Assembly: GCF_013408535.1 (NCBI RefSeq)
Contig: NZ_JACBZA010000001.1
Location: 248,001-312,000 of the forward strand
Length of the DNA stretch: 64,000 nt
Source of the DNA: Actinopolymorpha cephalotaxi
GTDB lineage: Bacteria > Actinomycetota > Actinomycetes > Propionibacteriales > Actinopolymorphaceae
Direction of reading: 5' to 3'
Shown here: positions 8,971 through 18,528 of the stretch, piece by piece
How positions within the stretch are numbered: the stretch's first letter is position 1
Layout of the letters: every line of letters starts with the position of its first letter
Position numbers and translations under genes: made by a program
Notes under the pieces: model-generated
Told to the model about the DNA's origin: nothing
Seen by the model: the letters and a program-made list of their open reading frames with translations, nothing else
Database searches by the model: none

Positions 8971-10020
8971 TCAGGGGCGCAACATCACCTTGACGGCGCG
9001 GCGTTCGTCCATCGCGGCGTACGCCTCGGGCGTCTTGTCCAGGTCGAGTGTCAGGTCGAACACCTTCCCGGGCTCGATCGCGCCGGACAGCACGTCGGGC
9101 AGCAGCTCCGGGATGTACGTACGAGCGGGGGCCACGCCGCCCGCGACGTTGAGGTTGCCGGAGAACATCGCCCGGATCGGCAGCTCCGCACCACCGGCGG
9201 GCACCCCGACGTAGCCGATCTGGCCGCCGGGCCGGGTCACCGCGAACGCCTGCTCCATCGAGCCCTTGGTGCCGACCGCCTCCAGCACGGAGTCGGCGAG
9301 CACTCCGCCGAGCAGTTCGCGGACCTTCGCGGCACCTTCCTCGCCGCGTTCGGCCACGATGTCGGTGGCCCCGAACGCCTTCGCCAGCGCCTGCCGGGAC
9401 TCGTGCCGGGACATCGCGATCACCCGCTCGGCGCCGAGCCGGCGGGCCGCGATCACTCCGCACAGGCCGACCGCCCCGTCGCCGACCACGACGACCGTGC
9501 GCCCGGGCCCGACCCGGGCGGCCAGGGCCGCGTGGTGGCCGGTGCTCATCACGTCCGACAGGGTGAGCAGGCCGGGCAGCAGCGCCTCGTCGGGCACCTC
9601 GGGCAGGCTCACCAGGGTGCCGTCGGCCTCGGGCACGCGGACGTACTCGCCCTGCCCGCCGTCCACCGGCAGGCCGTCGGCGTCCTCGCCACCCCACGAG
9701 CCGAGCCGGTCACACGACGTGGTGATCCCGTCGCGGCAGGCCGGGCAGGTGCCGTCGCTGGCGACGAACGGCGCGATCACGAAGTCGCCGGGGCGTACGG
9801 AGGTGACCCCGGCGCCGGCCTCCTCGACCACGCCGACGAACTCGTGGCCGATCGGGTGCGGCTCGTCGGTCGGCACGACGCCCCGGTAGGGCCACAGGTC
9901 CGAGCCGCACACGCAGCTCGCGGTCACCCTGACGATCGCGTCGGACGCACCGCGGATGGCCGGGTCGGGGCGGTCCTCCATCCGGATGTCGCCCTTACCG
10001 TGAATGACGGCAGCTCGCAT
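8971..10020 (-). CDS. Zinc-dependent alcohol dehydrogenase family protein
   Basis: A 349-residue medium-chain dehydrogenase/reductase. The catalytic zinc site is shown by SCVCGSDL (Cys near residue 38) and GHEFVG (His/Glu near 61-62); the NAD(P) site by VVVVGDGAVGLCG near residue 175. The structural-zinc loop has CPACRDGITTSC, three cysteines where classical members have four, so the structural metal may be absent or bound differently. The natural alcohol is not predictable. The ATG has GAGGGAG upstream. It is transcribed divergently from the HAD/GH65 pair, with about 150 bp between them, and no partner gene suggests a pathway. Confidence 0.88.
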   Translation of the reverse strand: MRAAVIHGKGDIRMEDRPDPAIRGASDAIVRVTASCVCGSDLWPYRGVVPTDEPHPIGHEFVGVVEEAGAGVTSVRPGDFVIAPFVASDGTCPACRDGITTSCDRLGSWGGEDADGLPVDGGQGEYVRVPEADGTLVSLPEVPDEALLPGLLTLSDVMSTGHHAALAARVGPGRTVVVVGDGAVGLCGVIAARRLGAERVIAMSRHESRQALAKAFGATDIVAERGEEGAAKVRELLGGVLADSVLEAVGTKGSMEQAFAVTRPGGQIGYVGVPAGGAELPIRAMFSGNLNVAGGVAPARTYIPELLPDVLSGAIEPGKVFDLTLDLDKTPEAYAAMDERRAVKVMLRP

Positions 10021-10155
10021 GCCACTCCCTCGAAGTTGTGTTCAGTCGGACAAGTTCGTTCTCCCCGCGTCTGCGAGGGTCGCACAGGTGGGAACCGGTC
10101 GCCGTGGCGGGCGGGCGCGGTGCCCGGTTGACACCCGGATGCCCCGCTTCGCCTG

Positions 10156-10161
10156 TAGCGT
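10156..10161 (+). promoter_or_regulatory. -10 hexamer of leaderless HAD/GH65 operon
   Basis: TAGCGT ends 7 nt before ATG 10169, so the transcript should begin at the start codon. A TTGACA lies at 10128-10133 but the 22-nt gap is longer than usual. Confidence 0.55.
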
Positions 10162-10168
10162 CGGGGGA

Positions 10169-10903
10169 ATGTTGGGACTACCGGACACGATCACCGCGTG
10201 CCTGTTCGACCTGGACGGCGTGCTCACCACGACCGCCGAGCTGCACATGGCGGCGTGGAAGAAGGCGTTCGACGAGTTCCTGCGGGCACGTGACGGCGAC
10301 GGTTTCGCGCCGTTCACCGAGCACGACTACGCGGAGTACGTCGACGGGCGGCCGCGTGCCGACGGCGTCCGCGAGTTCCTCCGGTCGCGCGACGTCACCC
10401 TGCCCGAGGGGACCCCGGACGACGCGCCCACCGAGGTCACCGTCAACGGCGTCGGCAACCGCAAGAACGAGCTGCTGGACCAGGTGATCGCCGAGCGCGG
10501 CGTACAGCCGTTCCCCGGCTCGCTCCGCTACCTCCGGGCCGTCCGCGAGGCCGGGCTCGCGGTCGCGGTGGTCACCTCCTCCCGCAACGGCGAGAAGGTG
10601 CTTCAAGCCGCCGGGCTGACCGACTACTACCGGGCGCTGGTCGACGGCAACGTCCTCGCCGAGCGCGGCCTTTCCGGCAAGCCGGCGCCGGACTCCTTCC
10701 TCGCCGGCGCGCAGGCGCTCGGCGTCGAGCCCGGCCGGGCGGCGGTCTTCGAGGACGCCCTGGCCGGTGTCCAGGCCGGACGGGCCGGCCACTTCGGCCA
10801 CGTCGTCGGGGTCGACCGTGCCGACCAGGCCGACGAACTGCGCTCCCACGGCGCCGACGTCGTGGTGAAGGACCTCGCCGACCTGCTGCAGGGGGACGCG
10901 TGA
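10169..10903 (+). CDS. Beta-phosphoglucomutase-type HAD hydrolase
   Basis: A 244-residue HAD-superfamily enzyme. FDLDGVL at residues 11-17 holds the nucleophile and acid/base aspartates, VVTSSRNG is motif II and FEDALAGVQAG is motif IV; a helical cap lies between. Expected to isomerise beta-glucose-1-phosphate to glucose-6-phosphate. The assignment is strengthened by a 4-base GTGA overlap with a GH65 phosphorylase, the classic source of beta-glucose-1-phosphate. The start ATG 10169 was chosen over in-frame upstream starts because a TAGCGT -10 lies 7 nt before it and because the protein then begins just before the first HAD strand. Without context, a simple phosphatase would also be possible. 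Confidence 0.88.
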   Translation: MLGLPDTITACLFDLDGVLTTTAELHMAAWKKAFDEFLRARDGDGFAPFTEHDYAEYVDGRPRADGVREFLRSRDVTLPEGTPDDAPTEVTVNGVGNRKNELLDQVIAERGVQPFPGSLRYLRAVREAGLAVAVVTSSRNGEKVLQAAGLTDYYRALVDGNVLAERGLSGKPAPDSFLAGAQALGVEPGRAAVFEDALAGVQAGRAGHFGHVVGVDRADQADELRSHGADVVVKDLADLLQGDA

Positions 10904-13290
10904 GCGCCACCCCCCGGGACACCCGACGGCTCCAGGAGGAGCGGCCGAGCTACGAGGTGGCGCCGTGGGAGCTGCGCTGGCGCGGCCTGGACCTCGAGGC
11001 GCTGAAGCGGACCGAGTCGACGTTCGCCCTGTCCAACGGGCACATCGGCATCCGTGGCTCGTTCGAGGAGGGCGAGCCGCGCGGCCTGCCCGGCACCTAC
11101 CTCAACGGCTTCTTCGAGCGCCGGCCGCTGCCGTACGCCGAAGCGGGCTACGGCTATCCCGAGGACGGTCAGACCGTCGTCAACGTCACCGACGGCAAGA
11201 TCATCCGGCTGCTGGTCGAGGACGAGCCGCTGGACATGCGCTACGGCGCGGCGCCCTTTCACGAACGCACGCTGGACTTCCGGTCCGGCACGCTGCGCCG
11301 GGTCACCGAGTGGGTCTCGCCGACCGGGCGGCGGGTCCGCATCCGCTCCGAGCGGCTGGTGTCGTTCACCCAGCGCGCGGTGGCCGCGATCCACTTCGAG
11401 GTGGAGGCGCTGGACGGCCCGCTGAACGTCGTACTCCAGTCGGACCTGCTGGCCAACGAACCCGTCGAGGCGGCCGGCGGCGACCCGCGGGTGGCCGCCG
11501 CCCTGGACCGGCCGCTGGTCGCCGACTTCGCCATGGCCGAGGGAGACCACGCCGTCCTCGCCCACCACACCCGGCGCTCGGACCTGCGGATGGCCGCGGC
11601 GATGGAGCACGAGTTCGACACCGAGTGCGACCTGCGCCGGGAGATCCAGGCCGAGGAGGACCTCGCCCGGCTGACCGTCGCCACCCAGATCTCGCCGGGC
11701 ACCGTGCTGCGGATGACGAAGTTCGTCGCCTACGGCTGGTCCAGCCAGCGGTCCACCCCCGCGCTGCGCGCCCAGGTGGACGCCGCCCTGGCCGGCGCGC
11801 GGCGTACCGGCTGGCAAGGCCTCCTTGACGAGCAGCGTGCCTACCTCGACGACTTCTGGTCCCACGCCGACGTCGAGCTCGACGGGGACGCCGAACTCCA
11901 GCAGGCGTTGCGGTTCGCGTTGTTCCACGTGCTGCAGGCCGGGGCCCGCGGTGAGACCCGGGCGATCCCGGCCAAGGGCCTCACCGGGCCGGGCTACGAC
12001 GGGCACGCGTTCTGGGACACCGAGACGTTCGTGCTGCCCGTGCTCACCTACACTCAGCCGGACGCCGTACGCGACGCGCTGGTCTGGCGGCACTCCACGC
12101 TGGACAAGGCACGTGCCCGGGCCCGCCAGCTCGGCCAGGCCGGCGCGGCGTTCCCCTGGCGCACCATCGACGGCCAGGAGTGCTCGGGATACTGGCCGGC
12201 CGGCACCGCGGCGTTCCACGTCGACGCCGACATCGCCGACGCGGTCGCCCGCTATGTCGCGGTCACCGGCGATGAGGAGTTCGAACGCGCGTACGGCATC
12301 GAACTGCTGGTGGAGACTGCCCGGCTGTGGATGTCGCTCGGCCACCACGACGTGCACGCCGGCTTCCGGATCGACGGGGTGACCGGCCCGGACGAGTACA
12401 GCGCGATCGCCGACAACAACGTCTTCACCAACCTGATGGCGCAGCGCAACCTCCGGATGGCCGCCGAACACTGCGAGCGGCACCCCGACGTCGCCCGGTC
12501 CCTCGACGTCGACGAGGAGGAGGCGGCGCGCTGGCGCGACGCCGCGCACCGGATGGTGGTGCCCTACGACGAGTCCCTCGACGTGCACGAGCAGTCGGAG
12601 GAGTTCACCGACCACGCCGTCTGGGACTTCGCCGACACCCCGCGCGACCACTACCCGATGCTGCTGCACTACCCGTACTTCGACCTGTACCGCAAGCAGG
12701 TGGTCAAGCAGGCCGACCTGGTGCTCGCGATGCACCTGCGCGGCGACGCGTTCACGCCCGAGCAGAAGGCACGCAACTTCGCCTACTACGAGCGGCTCAC
12801 CGTGCGGGACTCCTCGCTGTCGGCGTGCACCCAGTCGGTGCTCGCCGCCGAGTGCGGCCACCTCGAACTCGCCTACGACTACCTCGCCGAGGCGGCCCTG
12901 GCCGACCTGCACGACCTGCACGGCAACGTGCACAACGGGCTGCACATCGCGTCCCTGGCCGGGGCGTGGATCGCGACGGTCGCGGGCTTCGGCGGGATGC
13001 GGGACCACGACGGGCGGCTGACGTTCGCGCCCCGGCTCCCGGAGGAGCTCACCGGCATCGCGTTCCGGCTGACCGTGTGCGACGGCCAGATCGGCGTACG
13101 GATCACCTCCAAGGAGGCGACGTACGAGCTGCTGCGGGGCCGGGAGCTGTCGACGTCCCACCACGGCGAGCCGTTCGTGCTGCGGGCCGGCGAGAGCCGG
13201 ACCCTGCCGATCCCGCCGCCGCCCTCGCACCCGCGGCCCCGCCAGCCTCCGGGCCGGGAGCCGGCCCGCCGCCGCCAGACCTGGACGTAG
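10900..13290 (+). CDS. Glycoside hydrolase family 65 disaccharide phosphorylase
   Basis: A 796-residue cytoplasmic enzyme of the maltose/trehalose/kojibiose phosphorylase family, which splits an alpha-glucoside with phosphate to beta-glucose-1-phosphate. The N-terminal beta-sandwich begins with WELRWRGLD and SNGHIGIRGS; the (alpha/alpha)6 barrel carries FWDTETFVLP near residue 370 and VTGPDEYS near 495, where the Glu is the expected general acid. Beta-phosphoglucomutase is encoded just upstream with overlapping stop and start, so the two should be translationally coupled. Sequence alone does not settle whether trehalose, maltose or another disaccharide is used. The last 25 residues are Pro/Arg-rich and probably disordered. 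Confidence 0.9.
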   Translation: MSATPRDTRRLQEERPSYEVAPWELRWRGLDLEALKRTESTFALSNGHIGIRGSFEEGEPRGLPGTYLNGFFERRPLPYAEAGYGYPEDGQTVVNVTDGKIIRLLVEDEPLDMRYGAAPFHERTLDFRSGTLRRVTEWVSPTGRRVRIRSERLVSFTQRAVAAIHFEVEALDGPLNVVLQSDLLANEPVEAAGGDPRVAAALDRPLVADFAMAEGDHAVLAHHTRRSDLRMAAAMEHEFDTECDLRREIQAEEDLARLTVATQISPGTVLRMTKFVAYGWSSQRSTPALRAQVDAALAGARRTGWQGLLDEQRAYLDDFWSHADVELDGDAELQQALRFALFHVLQAGARGETRAIPAKGLTGPGYDGHAFWDTETFVLPVLTYTQPDAVRDALVWRHSTLDKARARARQLGQAGAAFPWRTIDGQECSGYWPAGTAAFHVDADIADAVARYVAVTGDEEFERAYGIELLVETARLWMSLGHHDVHAGFRIDGVTGPDEYSAIADNNVFTNLMAQRNLRMAAEHCERHPDVARSLDVDEEEAARWRDAAHRMVVPYDESLDVHEQSEEFTDHAVWDFADTPRDHYPMLLHYPYFDLYRKQVVKQADLVLAMHLRGDAFTPEQKARNFAYYERLTVRDSSLSACTQSVLAAECGHLELAYDYLAEAALADLHDLHGNVHNGLHIASLAGAWIATVAGFGGMRDHDGRLTFAPRLPEELTGIAFRLTVCDGQIGVRITSKEATYELLRGRELSTSHHGEPFVLRAGESRTLPIPPPPSHPRPRQPPGREPARRRQTWT

Positions 13291-13315
13291 GCGCCTCGAC
13301 GTAGGGATCCGGGCG

Positions 13316-13385
13316 GGGGATACCTAGGTCCGCCGACCGGTCCGCTGCCCTCTAGGTGGGTCCGGGCCGGCCTCTAGGTATCCCC
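13316..13385. repeat. Inverted repeat with three CTAGGT motifs
   Basis: GGGGATACCTAG (13316-13327) is exactly complementary to CTAGGTATCCCC (13374-13385). CTAGGT also appears in the left half and near 13352, giving three copies in 60 bp. It could be the GH65 operon terminator or an operator for the following small gene. Confidence 0.6.
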
Positions 13386-13493
13386 GACGGAGCGAAGATA
13401 GGTAATCGGTGCCGATGGCTCGCGGCCCTTACCGAACGAGGATGGTGTCACCGATCCGGAGAGTCCGGAAAGGTTCGAAAGGACACCACCACC

Positions 13494-13766
13494 ATGTTCA
13501 ACTCCTACGTCGCTTCCGAGCTGGCCAGGGCACACCAGCAGGACCTGCTCGACCAGGCCGAGCGGTACCACCGGTACTCCCTCGCCCGCAGCTATCGCCG
13601 GGCGCTCGCCCGCCGTCGTTCCACGGCCGCCGCCGAGCGGTCCGGCCCGGACGAAGCCGACGGTGCCGGCGGCCATCCCGGCGTACGCACCAGCCCTCCA
13701 CGCAACCCCAGGCCTGCGGGTAACTTGGCGGGGTGCACAGAGTTCGGGGCGAGGCCGGTCAGGTGA
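13494..13766 (+). CDS. Small conserved basic protein of unknown function
   Basis: A 90-residue product whose first half is a helical, Arg/Tyr/Gln-rich stretch ([20 protein letters not shown]) and whose second half is low-complexity and probably disordered. The ATG at 13494 has AAGGACA 8 nt upstream. Similar short proteins with this N-terminal pattern occur in other actinobacteria, but I know no function. Its 3' end runs over the promoter and first codons of the LuxR-type gene, in another frame, which may tie their expression together or may mean the annotated end is not functional. Confidence 0.65.
   Translation: MFNSYVASELARAHQQDLLDQAERYHRYSLARSYRRALARRRSTAAAERSGPDEADGAGGHPGVRTSPPRNPRPAGNLAGCTEFGARPVR
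13721..13726 (+). promoter_or_regulatory. -10 hexamer of leaderless LuxR-type gene
   Basis: TAACTT ends 6 nt before GTG 13733, within the 3' part of the preceding small gene. Confidence 0.5.
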
Positions 13767-16486
13767 TGGTGGGACGGGATCGCGAGCTGAACGCACTCGT
13801 CCAGCTCGCGACCTCCCACCACGCCCAGGTCGCGCTCGTCGCCGGGGAGCCCGGGCTCGGCAAGACCCGGCTGATCCAGGAGTTCCTGGCCAGGGTGGGA
13901 CCCGAGGTCGAGGTCCTGGTCGGCAACGCCGTGCCCGGCTCCCTGTCCCGTCCGTACGAAGTGCTTCTCGACGCGCTGGACGGCCGGCCCTCCGGACGCC
14001 CCGCCGACGAGCAGCTGCGGTCGGTCGTCGCCGATCCCAGCCGCAGCCCGGTCGAGCGCCTGCACGCGGGCCTCGCCCTGGTCGCGGACCTGGTGGGCGG
14101 GCGGCCGGCCGTGCTCGTGTTCGAGGACCTGCACTGGGCCGACTCCGAGAGCGCGGCGTTGTTCGAACGCCTCGCCGACCAGGACGGCCCCCGGCTGCTG
14201 GTCGGCACCTACCGGCCCGAGGAGATCACCAGCCGGCACCCGGCCGCCGGCCTGCTGGCCCGGCTGGAACGCCGCCGGCCCGTCCACCACGTCTCCCTGG
14301 AACGCCTGAACGAGTCCGAGACCGCGGCCCTGGTCGCCGGGATCATCGGCACGCCGGCGCCGTTCCGGGTGATCGCCGCCATGCACCAGCGCACCGGCGG
14401 CAACCCGTTCTTCATCGAGGAGCTCCTGCGCGGCCACGAGGACACCTGCCTGGACGACCTCGCCGACCAGCCGCTGCCGTGGAGCCTCGCCGAGGTGCTC
14501 CGCCAGCAGGTGGACAACCTGGAACCCTCGGTCGTCGCGATCGCCGAGGCCGCCGCCGTGCTCGGCCTGCGGGTGCCGTTCGACCTCCTCGCCGCCGTCA
14601 CCGGCACCGGCGAGGACGAGCTCATCGCCGCGCTGCGGGAGCTGGTCGTGTGCGGCGTCCTGGTCGAGGCCGGCGAGGACGAGTTCAGGTTCCGGCACTC
14701 GCTGGTGCGCGAGGCGATCACCGGGCGGCTGCTCGGGCGTCAGCAGCGCCGGCTGCACGAGGCCGCGCTGGAGGCACTGCTCGCGGCCGGTGGATCCGAC
14801 CCGGCGATGGTGGCCGGTCACGCCCGCGCCGCCGGACGGTACGACGAGATGCTGGACGCCGCCCGGCGGGGTGCCACGTCGTACCTCTCCATCGGTTCGG
14901 CGTACCAGGCACTGCGGCTGGCCGAGATGGGGCTGGACGAGGCCTGCGACGACGTCCCGCTGCTGTCCGCCGCCGCGCAGGCCGCCTGGCTGGCCGGGCT
15001 GGTCGAGGACGCGCTGAAGTACGCCCGCCGCTGGCGCGACAACGCCACCACCGCACGGGAGAGCGCCGACGCCCACTACCTGCTGATCCGGCTGGCCTGG
15101 GAGACCGACCAGACCACCGAGATGGAGGAGTACACCGACGGGGTGAAGCACCTGATCGGCCGGCTGCAGCCGGGTACGGACCAGGCCCGGGCGATGATCG
15201 CGGTGGCACAGTCGTGCACGCTGCGGGACCACTTCGACCACGCCGCCGAGTGGGCCGACAAGGCGGTGACCCTGGCGGAGAAGTTCGACATGCCGCGCGT
15301 CCGGCTGGCCGCCCTGGTGGAGAAGGGCATGGCGCTGACCGAACAGTCGAGCACCAGCCATGAGGGCTGGGAGCTGCTGTCCGGGCTGGTCGACCAGGCC
15401 GAGGAGCTCGGCGAGTGGGTGCTGGCGGCCCGGGCGCTGAACAACCTCGTCCAGGAGGCGCCGCCGCCCGGGCCGGTCCAGCACACCGAGATGCTGGAAC
15501 GCATGCGAGCCGCCGCCGAGCGGGCCGGTTTCGAGAAGCTCGCGGTCGCGGCGTACTACCAGGGCAAGGCCCGGTTGGCGATGCGGTCCGGTGACCTCGG
15601 CGCGGCGATCACCGCACTCGAGCACGGCCGCGCACGCGAACGCGGATACGAGCTGCGCGGGCGGCGTGCGGAGTACCACGCGGTGTTCCTGGCCGGGCTG
15701 TACCTCGAGGCGAGCGAGCTGGACCGGGTCGAGGCGCTGATCGCCGAACTCCGCACCGCCGGTGGAGTCCGGGCGCTGACGGTGCCGGCACTGGCGTTCC
15801 ACCTTGCGTGCCGGCGCGGCGACCTGGTGGCCGCCGAACAGACCCTGGACGACGTGCACGCCGCACTGGCCGAGCAGGCGTGGCGCAGCGCGTCCCAGGC
15901 CCACGACCTGGTCTCGGCCGCGGTGCACGTGGGGCTTCCCCTGGCCAGGTTGGAGAAACTGGTCGACGACCTGCTCGACGCCGACCTGTGGGACGACAGC
16001 CGGACACTGGTCGACGCCCAGGTGGCAGAGGCGCACGGAGACTTCCCGGCCGCGCTGGCCGGCTACCGCGCGGTGACCGGCTCGACCGTCCTGCCGGGAT
16101 ACGTCCGGGCCACCGCCCACGTCGGCGCCGCGCGGTGCCTGTCGGCGGCGGGCTCCGGTGACCGGGCCGCCGTGCTCGGCCACGTCGAGGCGGCCACCGA
16201 GCTGCTGGCCGGGTGGAGCGGGTGGCGGGTGGCCCAGCTGGAACGCCTGCGCGAACAGCTCGGGCTGGCGGCGGCCGCCGACGCGGCCCCGGAGGCCGTC
16301 ACCGGCGTGGGCACCCTCACCCGGCGCGAACGCGAGGTCGCCCTCCTCGTCGCCGACGGGCTGACCAACGCCGAGGTCGCCCGCCGGCTGTACATCTCGC
16401 CGAAGACCGCCGCCATCCACGTGTCCAACATCCTGCGCAAGCTGGAGTTGACGTCGCGCACCGAGGTCGCCGGCGCCCTGCGCTGA
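13733..16486 (+). CDS. Large ATP-binding LuxR-family regulator (LAL)
   Basis: A 917-residue transcription regulator. Residues about 11-60 carry Walker [12 protein letters not shown] and, near 125, Walker [12 protein letters not shown], typical of the AAA-like module of LAL proteins; a long helical TPR-like middle follows; the last 60 residues are a LuxR helix-turn-helix ([18 protein letters not shown] ... [17 protein letters not shown]). Such proteins bind ATP and an inducer and activate nearby or distant genes. The start is uncertain: GTG 13733 fits a leaderless promoter, whereas ATG 13766 (11 codons later) overlaps the previous stop. The target is unknown; the GH65 operon upstream and the SDR downstream are only positional candidates. 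Confidence 0.88.
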   Translation: MHRVRGEAGQVMVGRDRELNALVQLATSHHAQVALVAGEPGLGKTRLIQEFLARVGPEVEVLVGNAVPGSLSRPYEVLLDALDGRPSGRPADEQLRSVVADPSRSPVERLHAGLALVADLVGGRPAVLVFEDLHWADSESAALFERLADQDGPRLLVGTYRPEEITSRHPAAGLLARLERRRPVHHVSLERLNESETAALVAGIIGTPAPFRVIAAMHQRTGGNPFFIEELLRGHEDTCLDDLADQPLPWSLAEVLRQQVDNLEPSVVAIAEAAAVLGLRVPFDLLAAVTGTGEDELIAALRELVVCGVLVEAGEDEFRFRHSLVREAITGRLLGRQQRRLHEAALEALLAAGGSDPAMVAGHARAAGRYDEMLDAARRGATSYLSIGSAYQALRLAEMGLDEACDDVPLLSAAAQAAWLAGLVEDALKYARRWRDNATTARESADAHYLLIRLAWETDQTTEMEEYTDGVKHLIGRLQPGTDQARAMIAVAQSCTLRDHFDHAAEWADKAVTLAEKFDMPRVRLAALVEKGMALTEQSSTSHEGWELLSGLVDQAEELGEWVLAARALNNLVQEAPPPGPVQHTEMLERMRAAAERAGFEKLAVAAYYQGKARLAMRSGDLGAAITALEHGRARERGYELRGRRAEYHAVFLAGLYLEASELDRVEALIAELRTAGGVRALTVPALAFHLACRRGDLVAAEQTLDDVHAALAEQAWRSASQAHDLVSAAVHVGLPLARLEKLVDDLLDADLWDDSRTLVDAQVAEAHGDFPAALAGYRAVTGSTVLPGYVRATAHVGAARCLSAAGSGDRAAVLGHVEAATELLAGWSGWRVAQLERLREQLGLAAAADAAPEAVTGVGTLTRREREVALLVADGLTNAEVARRLYISPKTAAIHVSNILRKLELTSRTEVAGALR

Positions 16487-16516
16487 CGACCTCGCGTCGC
16501 TGTCGCTCCGGCCGGG

Positions 16517-17311
16517 TCAGCCGGCGAACCCGCCGTCCACCGCGACGGCCGTACCCGTCATGTAGCGGCCGCCTTCGCCGGCCAGATGCGCGACCGTCGC
16601 CGCCACGTCCGCGGCGTGGCCGTACCTCCCCAGCGAGGTGAGCGCGCTCTGCGCCTCGGCACCGGGCCCGTCGGCCGGGTTCATGTCGGTGTCGGTCGGC
16701 CCCGGGTGGACGAGGGTCGCGGTGATGCCCCGCCCGCCGAGCTCGCGGGCCAGTGCCTTCGTCAGCCCGAGCAGGGCGGACTTGCTCGTGGCGTACGCGG
16801 TGAAGCCCGGGAAGGCGACCCGCTCGGCGACACAGCTGCCGATGGTGATGATGCGGCCGCCGTCCACCATGTGCGGCACGGCTGCCTGCGCGGCGACCAG
16901 CGGCGCGCGGACGTTGACGGCCAGGCTCCGGTCGATGTCGTCAATGCTGAGTTGCTCCAGCGGAGCGAGTACGCCGAGACCCGCGTTGTTGACGAGGATG
17001 TCGAGCCGGCCGAACTCCGCGACAGCCGCCTCGACCGCCGTGCGGACGGCCGCCGCGTCGGCGCTGTCGGCTTGGACGGCCAGGGCCCGGCGGCCCGCGG
17101 CCTTGACGGCGGCTACCACCTCCGCCGCCCGGTCGGAGCGGTGCTGGTAGGTGAGGACCACGTCGCCGCCGTCCGCGGCCAGCCGGGTGGCGACGGCCGC
17201 GCCGATGCCGCGGCTGCCGCCGGTGACGAGGGCCACCTTTCCGGTCAGCGGAGCGAGCCGCTCCGTCTGGGCTGAGTCTGTCTGGGTCGGGGCGTTGCTG
17301 TGGAAGGACAT
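16517..17311 (-). CDS. Short-chain dehydrogenase/reductase
   Basis: A 264-residue classical SDR. The cofactor loop TGGSRGIG, the NNAG motif, and Ser...Tyr-x-x-x-Lys (YATSK) are all present, followed by HPGPTDTDM, so it should be an active NAD(P)-dependent oxidoreductase. The length fits the family after an extra 20-residue polar N-terminus. The substrate cannot be told. It converges on the LuxR-type gene with a 30-bp gap and is transcribed alone. Confidence 0.88.
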   Translation of the reverse strand: MSFHSNAPTQTDSAQTERLAPLTGKVALVTGGSRGIGAAVATRLAADGGDVVLTYQHRSDRAAEVVAAVKAAGRRALAVQADSADAAAVRTAVEAAVAEFGRLDILVNNAGLGVLAPLEQLSIDDIDRSLAVNVRAPLVAAQAAVPHMVDGGRIITIGSCVAERVAFPGFTAYATSKSALLGLTKALARELGGRGITATLVHPGPTDTDMNPADGPGAEAQSALTSLGRYGHAADVAATVAHLAGEGGRYMTGTAVAVDGGFAG

Positions 17312-17472
17312 GGCGTCGATCCTGGCCGGAGCCGGCTACGGAGTCCGGCGGCATTCGGACGTCGCGTTCAGGTGGATCGGTCCCCTGCTCGCCCGGGCGG
17401 AGAAAAGGTGAGGGTCGCAACATACATGCCCGATTTCTCCCGGGCTGGTTCATTGCTTCGCACAATGGCGCC

Positions 17473-18180
17473 ATGACTGAGATGACTGGCGTGACGCAAT
17501 ACCCGGGCACTCCTCATCGGTCCCACAAAAATCGCCCGGCCGCTGGCTGCTCGTTGTCGGACTCGCTTTCCTGCTGGCCGGCTTCGGCACCGTCGGCTAC
17601 TTCGGCTGGGAGTACTGGGGAAGCAATTTCGTCGCCCAGAACAGCCGGCGGCAGATCTCTGACAACCTGCGATGATCGTGGGTCGGCGCGAAGGCGCACC
17701 CGGTGGAGAGGAACGTCGCCCAGGGCAGGCCGCTGGCGCTGGTGCGGATACCGAGGTTCGGCAGGTCCTACGTCGTGCCGGCGATCCAGGGCATCCGGAA
17801 AGAGGATCTGGCCAAGGGGTTCGGGCACTTTCCCGAGACCGCACTGCCGGGTCAACGGGGCAACTGCGCCCTCGCCGGCCACCGGGTGACCCACGGCGAA
17901 CCCCTTCGTGACATGCCGAATCTCCGCGTGGGCGACAAAGTCGTGGTGGAGACGTCCGCGCCACGTACACCTACGCGCTGGACTCCGAACCGCGCGAGCT
18001 CGTGGTGCGCGACGACGCGACCTGGGTGCTGGATCCCGTTCCTGCGAAGGAGTTCACCGACGTCACTCCGACGGTCGCCCGGCTGACGCTGGTCACCTGC
18101 GCGGACCTTTTCCGTACGACACAACGCATGGTGGTCTTCGGGCACCTGGTCGGTACCGCGCCGAAAACGGTCATGAACCG
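17473..18180 (+). pseudogene. Class E sortase, broken by frameshifts and a stop
   Basis: Pieces of one sortase can be read in three frames. Frame A gives the ATG and a short N-terminus; frame B gives a membrane helix (WLLVVGLAFLLAGFGTVGY), then an in-frame TGA at 17673-17675, then RNVAQGRPLALVRIPRF through the catalytic-His segment CALAGHRVTHG; frame C gives YTYALDSEPRELVV, the catalytic-Cys segment LTLVTCADLF and the Arg in TTQRMVVFG. So His, Cys and Arg are all recognisable but lie in a reading frame cut three times (near 17500-17540, at 17673 and near 17960). No LPXTG substrate gene is nearby. Unless the assembly has several errors here, no full sortase is made. Confidence 0.85.
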
Positions 18181-18398
18181 TCGCGGGGTCCGACGTAGTT
18201 CGGCGCGCAGGAATGCGGCGGACCTCTTTGGTTGCCTTTTCGTTCTATCCCGTACTTCCGTATTCCTGCCTTCGCCCGAAGCTGTGAGAGACGCGCAATT
18301 TCGGCATTACCCGGCACGTGGGTGGGAAGCAGCCAGCCAACCCTGATATTGGGCGAATTCTTAGGTGTGGGGGAAAGATGAGAGTGTCACGGGCTCAA
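18181..18398. other. Intergenic sequence after the sortase remnant
   Basis: No gene is supported. Local A+T content is higher than in the flanking genes. It is followed by two hairpins. Confidence 0.5.
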
Positions 18399-18431
18399 CT
18401 TCGGTGAGCCTGGGGCCGTGGCTCACCGAAG
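18399..18431. terminator. Inverted repeat, possible terminator
   Basis: CTTCGGTGAGCC (18399-18410) pairs perfectly with GGCTCACCGAAG (18420-18431) around a 9-nt loop. TCGGTGAGCC recurs at 18451. Confidence 0.6.
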
Positions 18432-18480
18432 CCGATCGGACATCGCGTCCTCGGTGAGCCCGGCCTGAACAGGTCGGTCA

Positions 18481-18520
18481 GGTGATGGCCGTCGCACAAG
18501 GGGGTGCGGCGGCCATCACC
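18481..18520 (-). terminator. Strong terminator hairpin of the phosphotransferase gene
   Basis: A 17-bp stem (18481-18497 with 18504-18520, one G-T pair) with a 6-nt loop, 8 nt past the stop of the minus-strand gene. Confidence 0.75.
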
Positions 18521-18528
18521 TTCTCGTG

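Noticed and set aside
10627-13230. 867-codon open frame opposite the GH65 gene
   Set aside because: GC-rich third-position shadow; translation is low complexity while the sense frame has family motifs.
13592-16420. 942-codon open frame opposite the LuxR-type gene
   Set aside because: Shadow frame without domains or a ribosome site.
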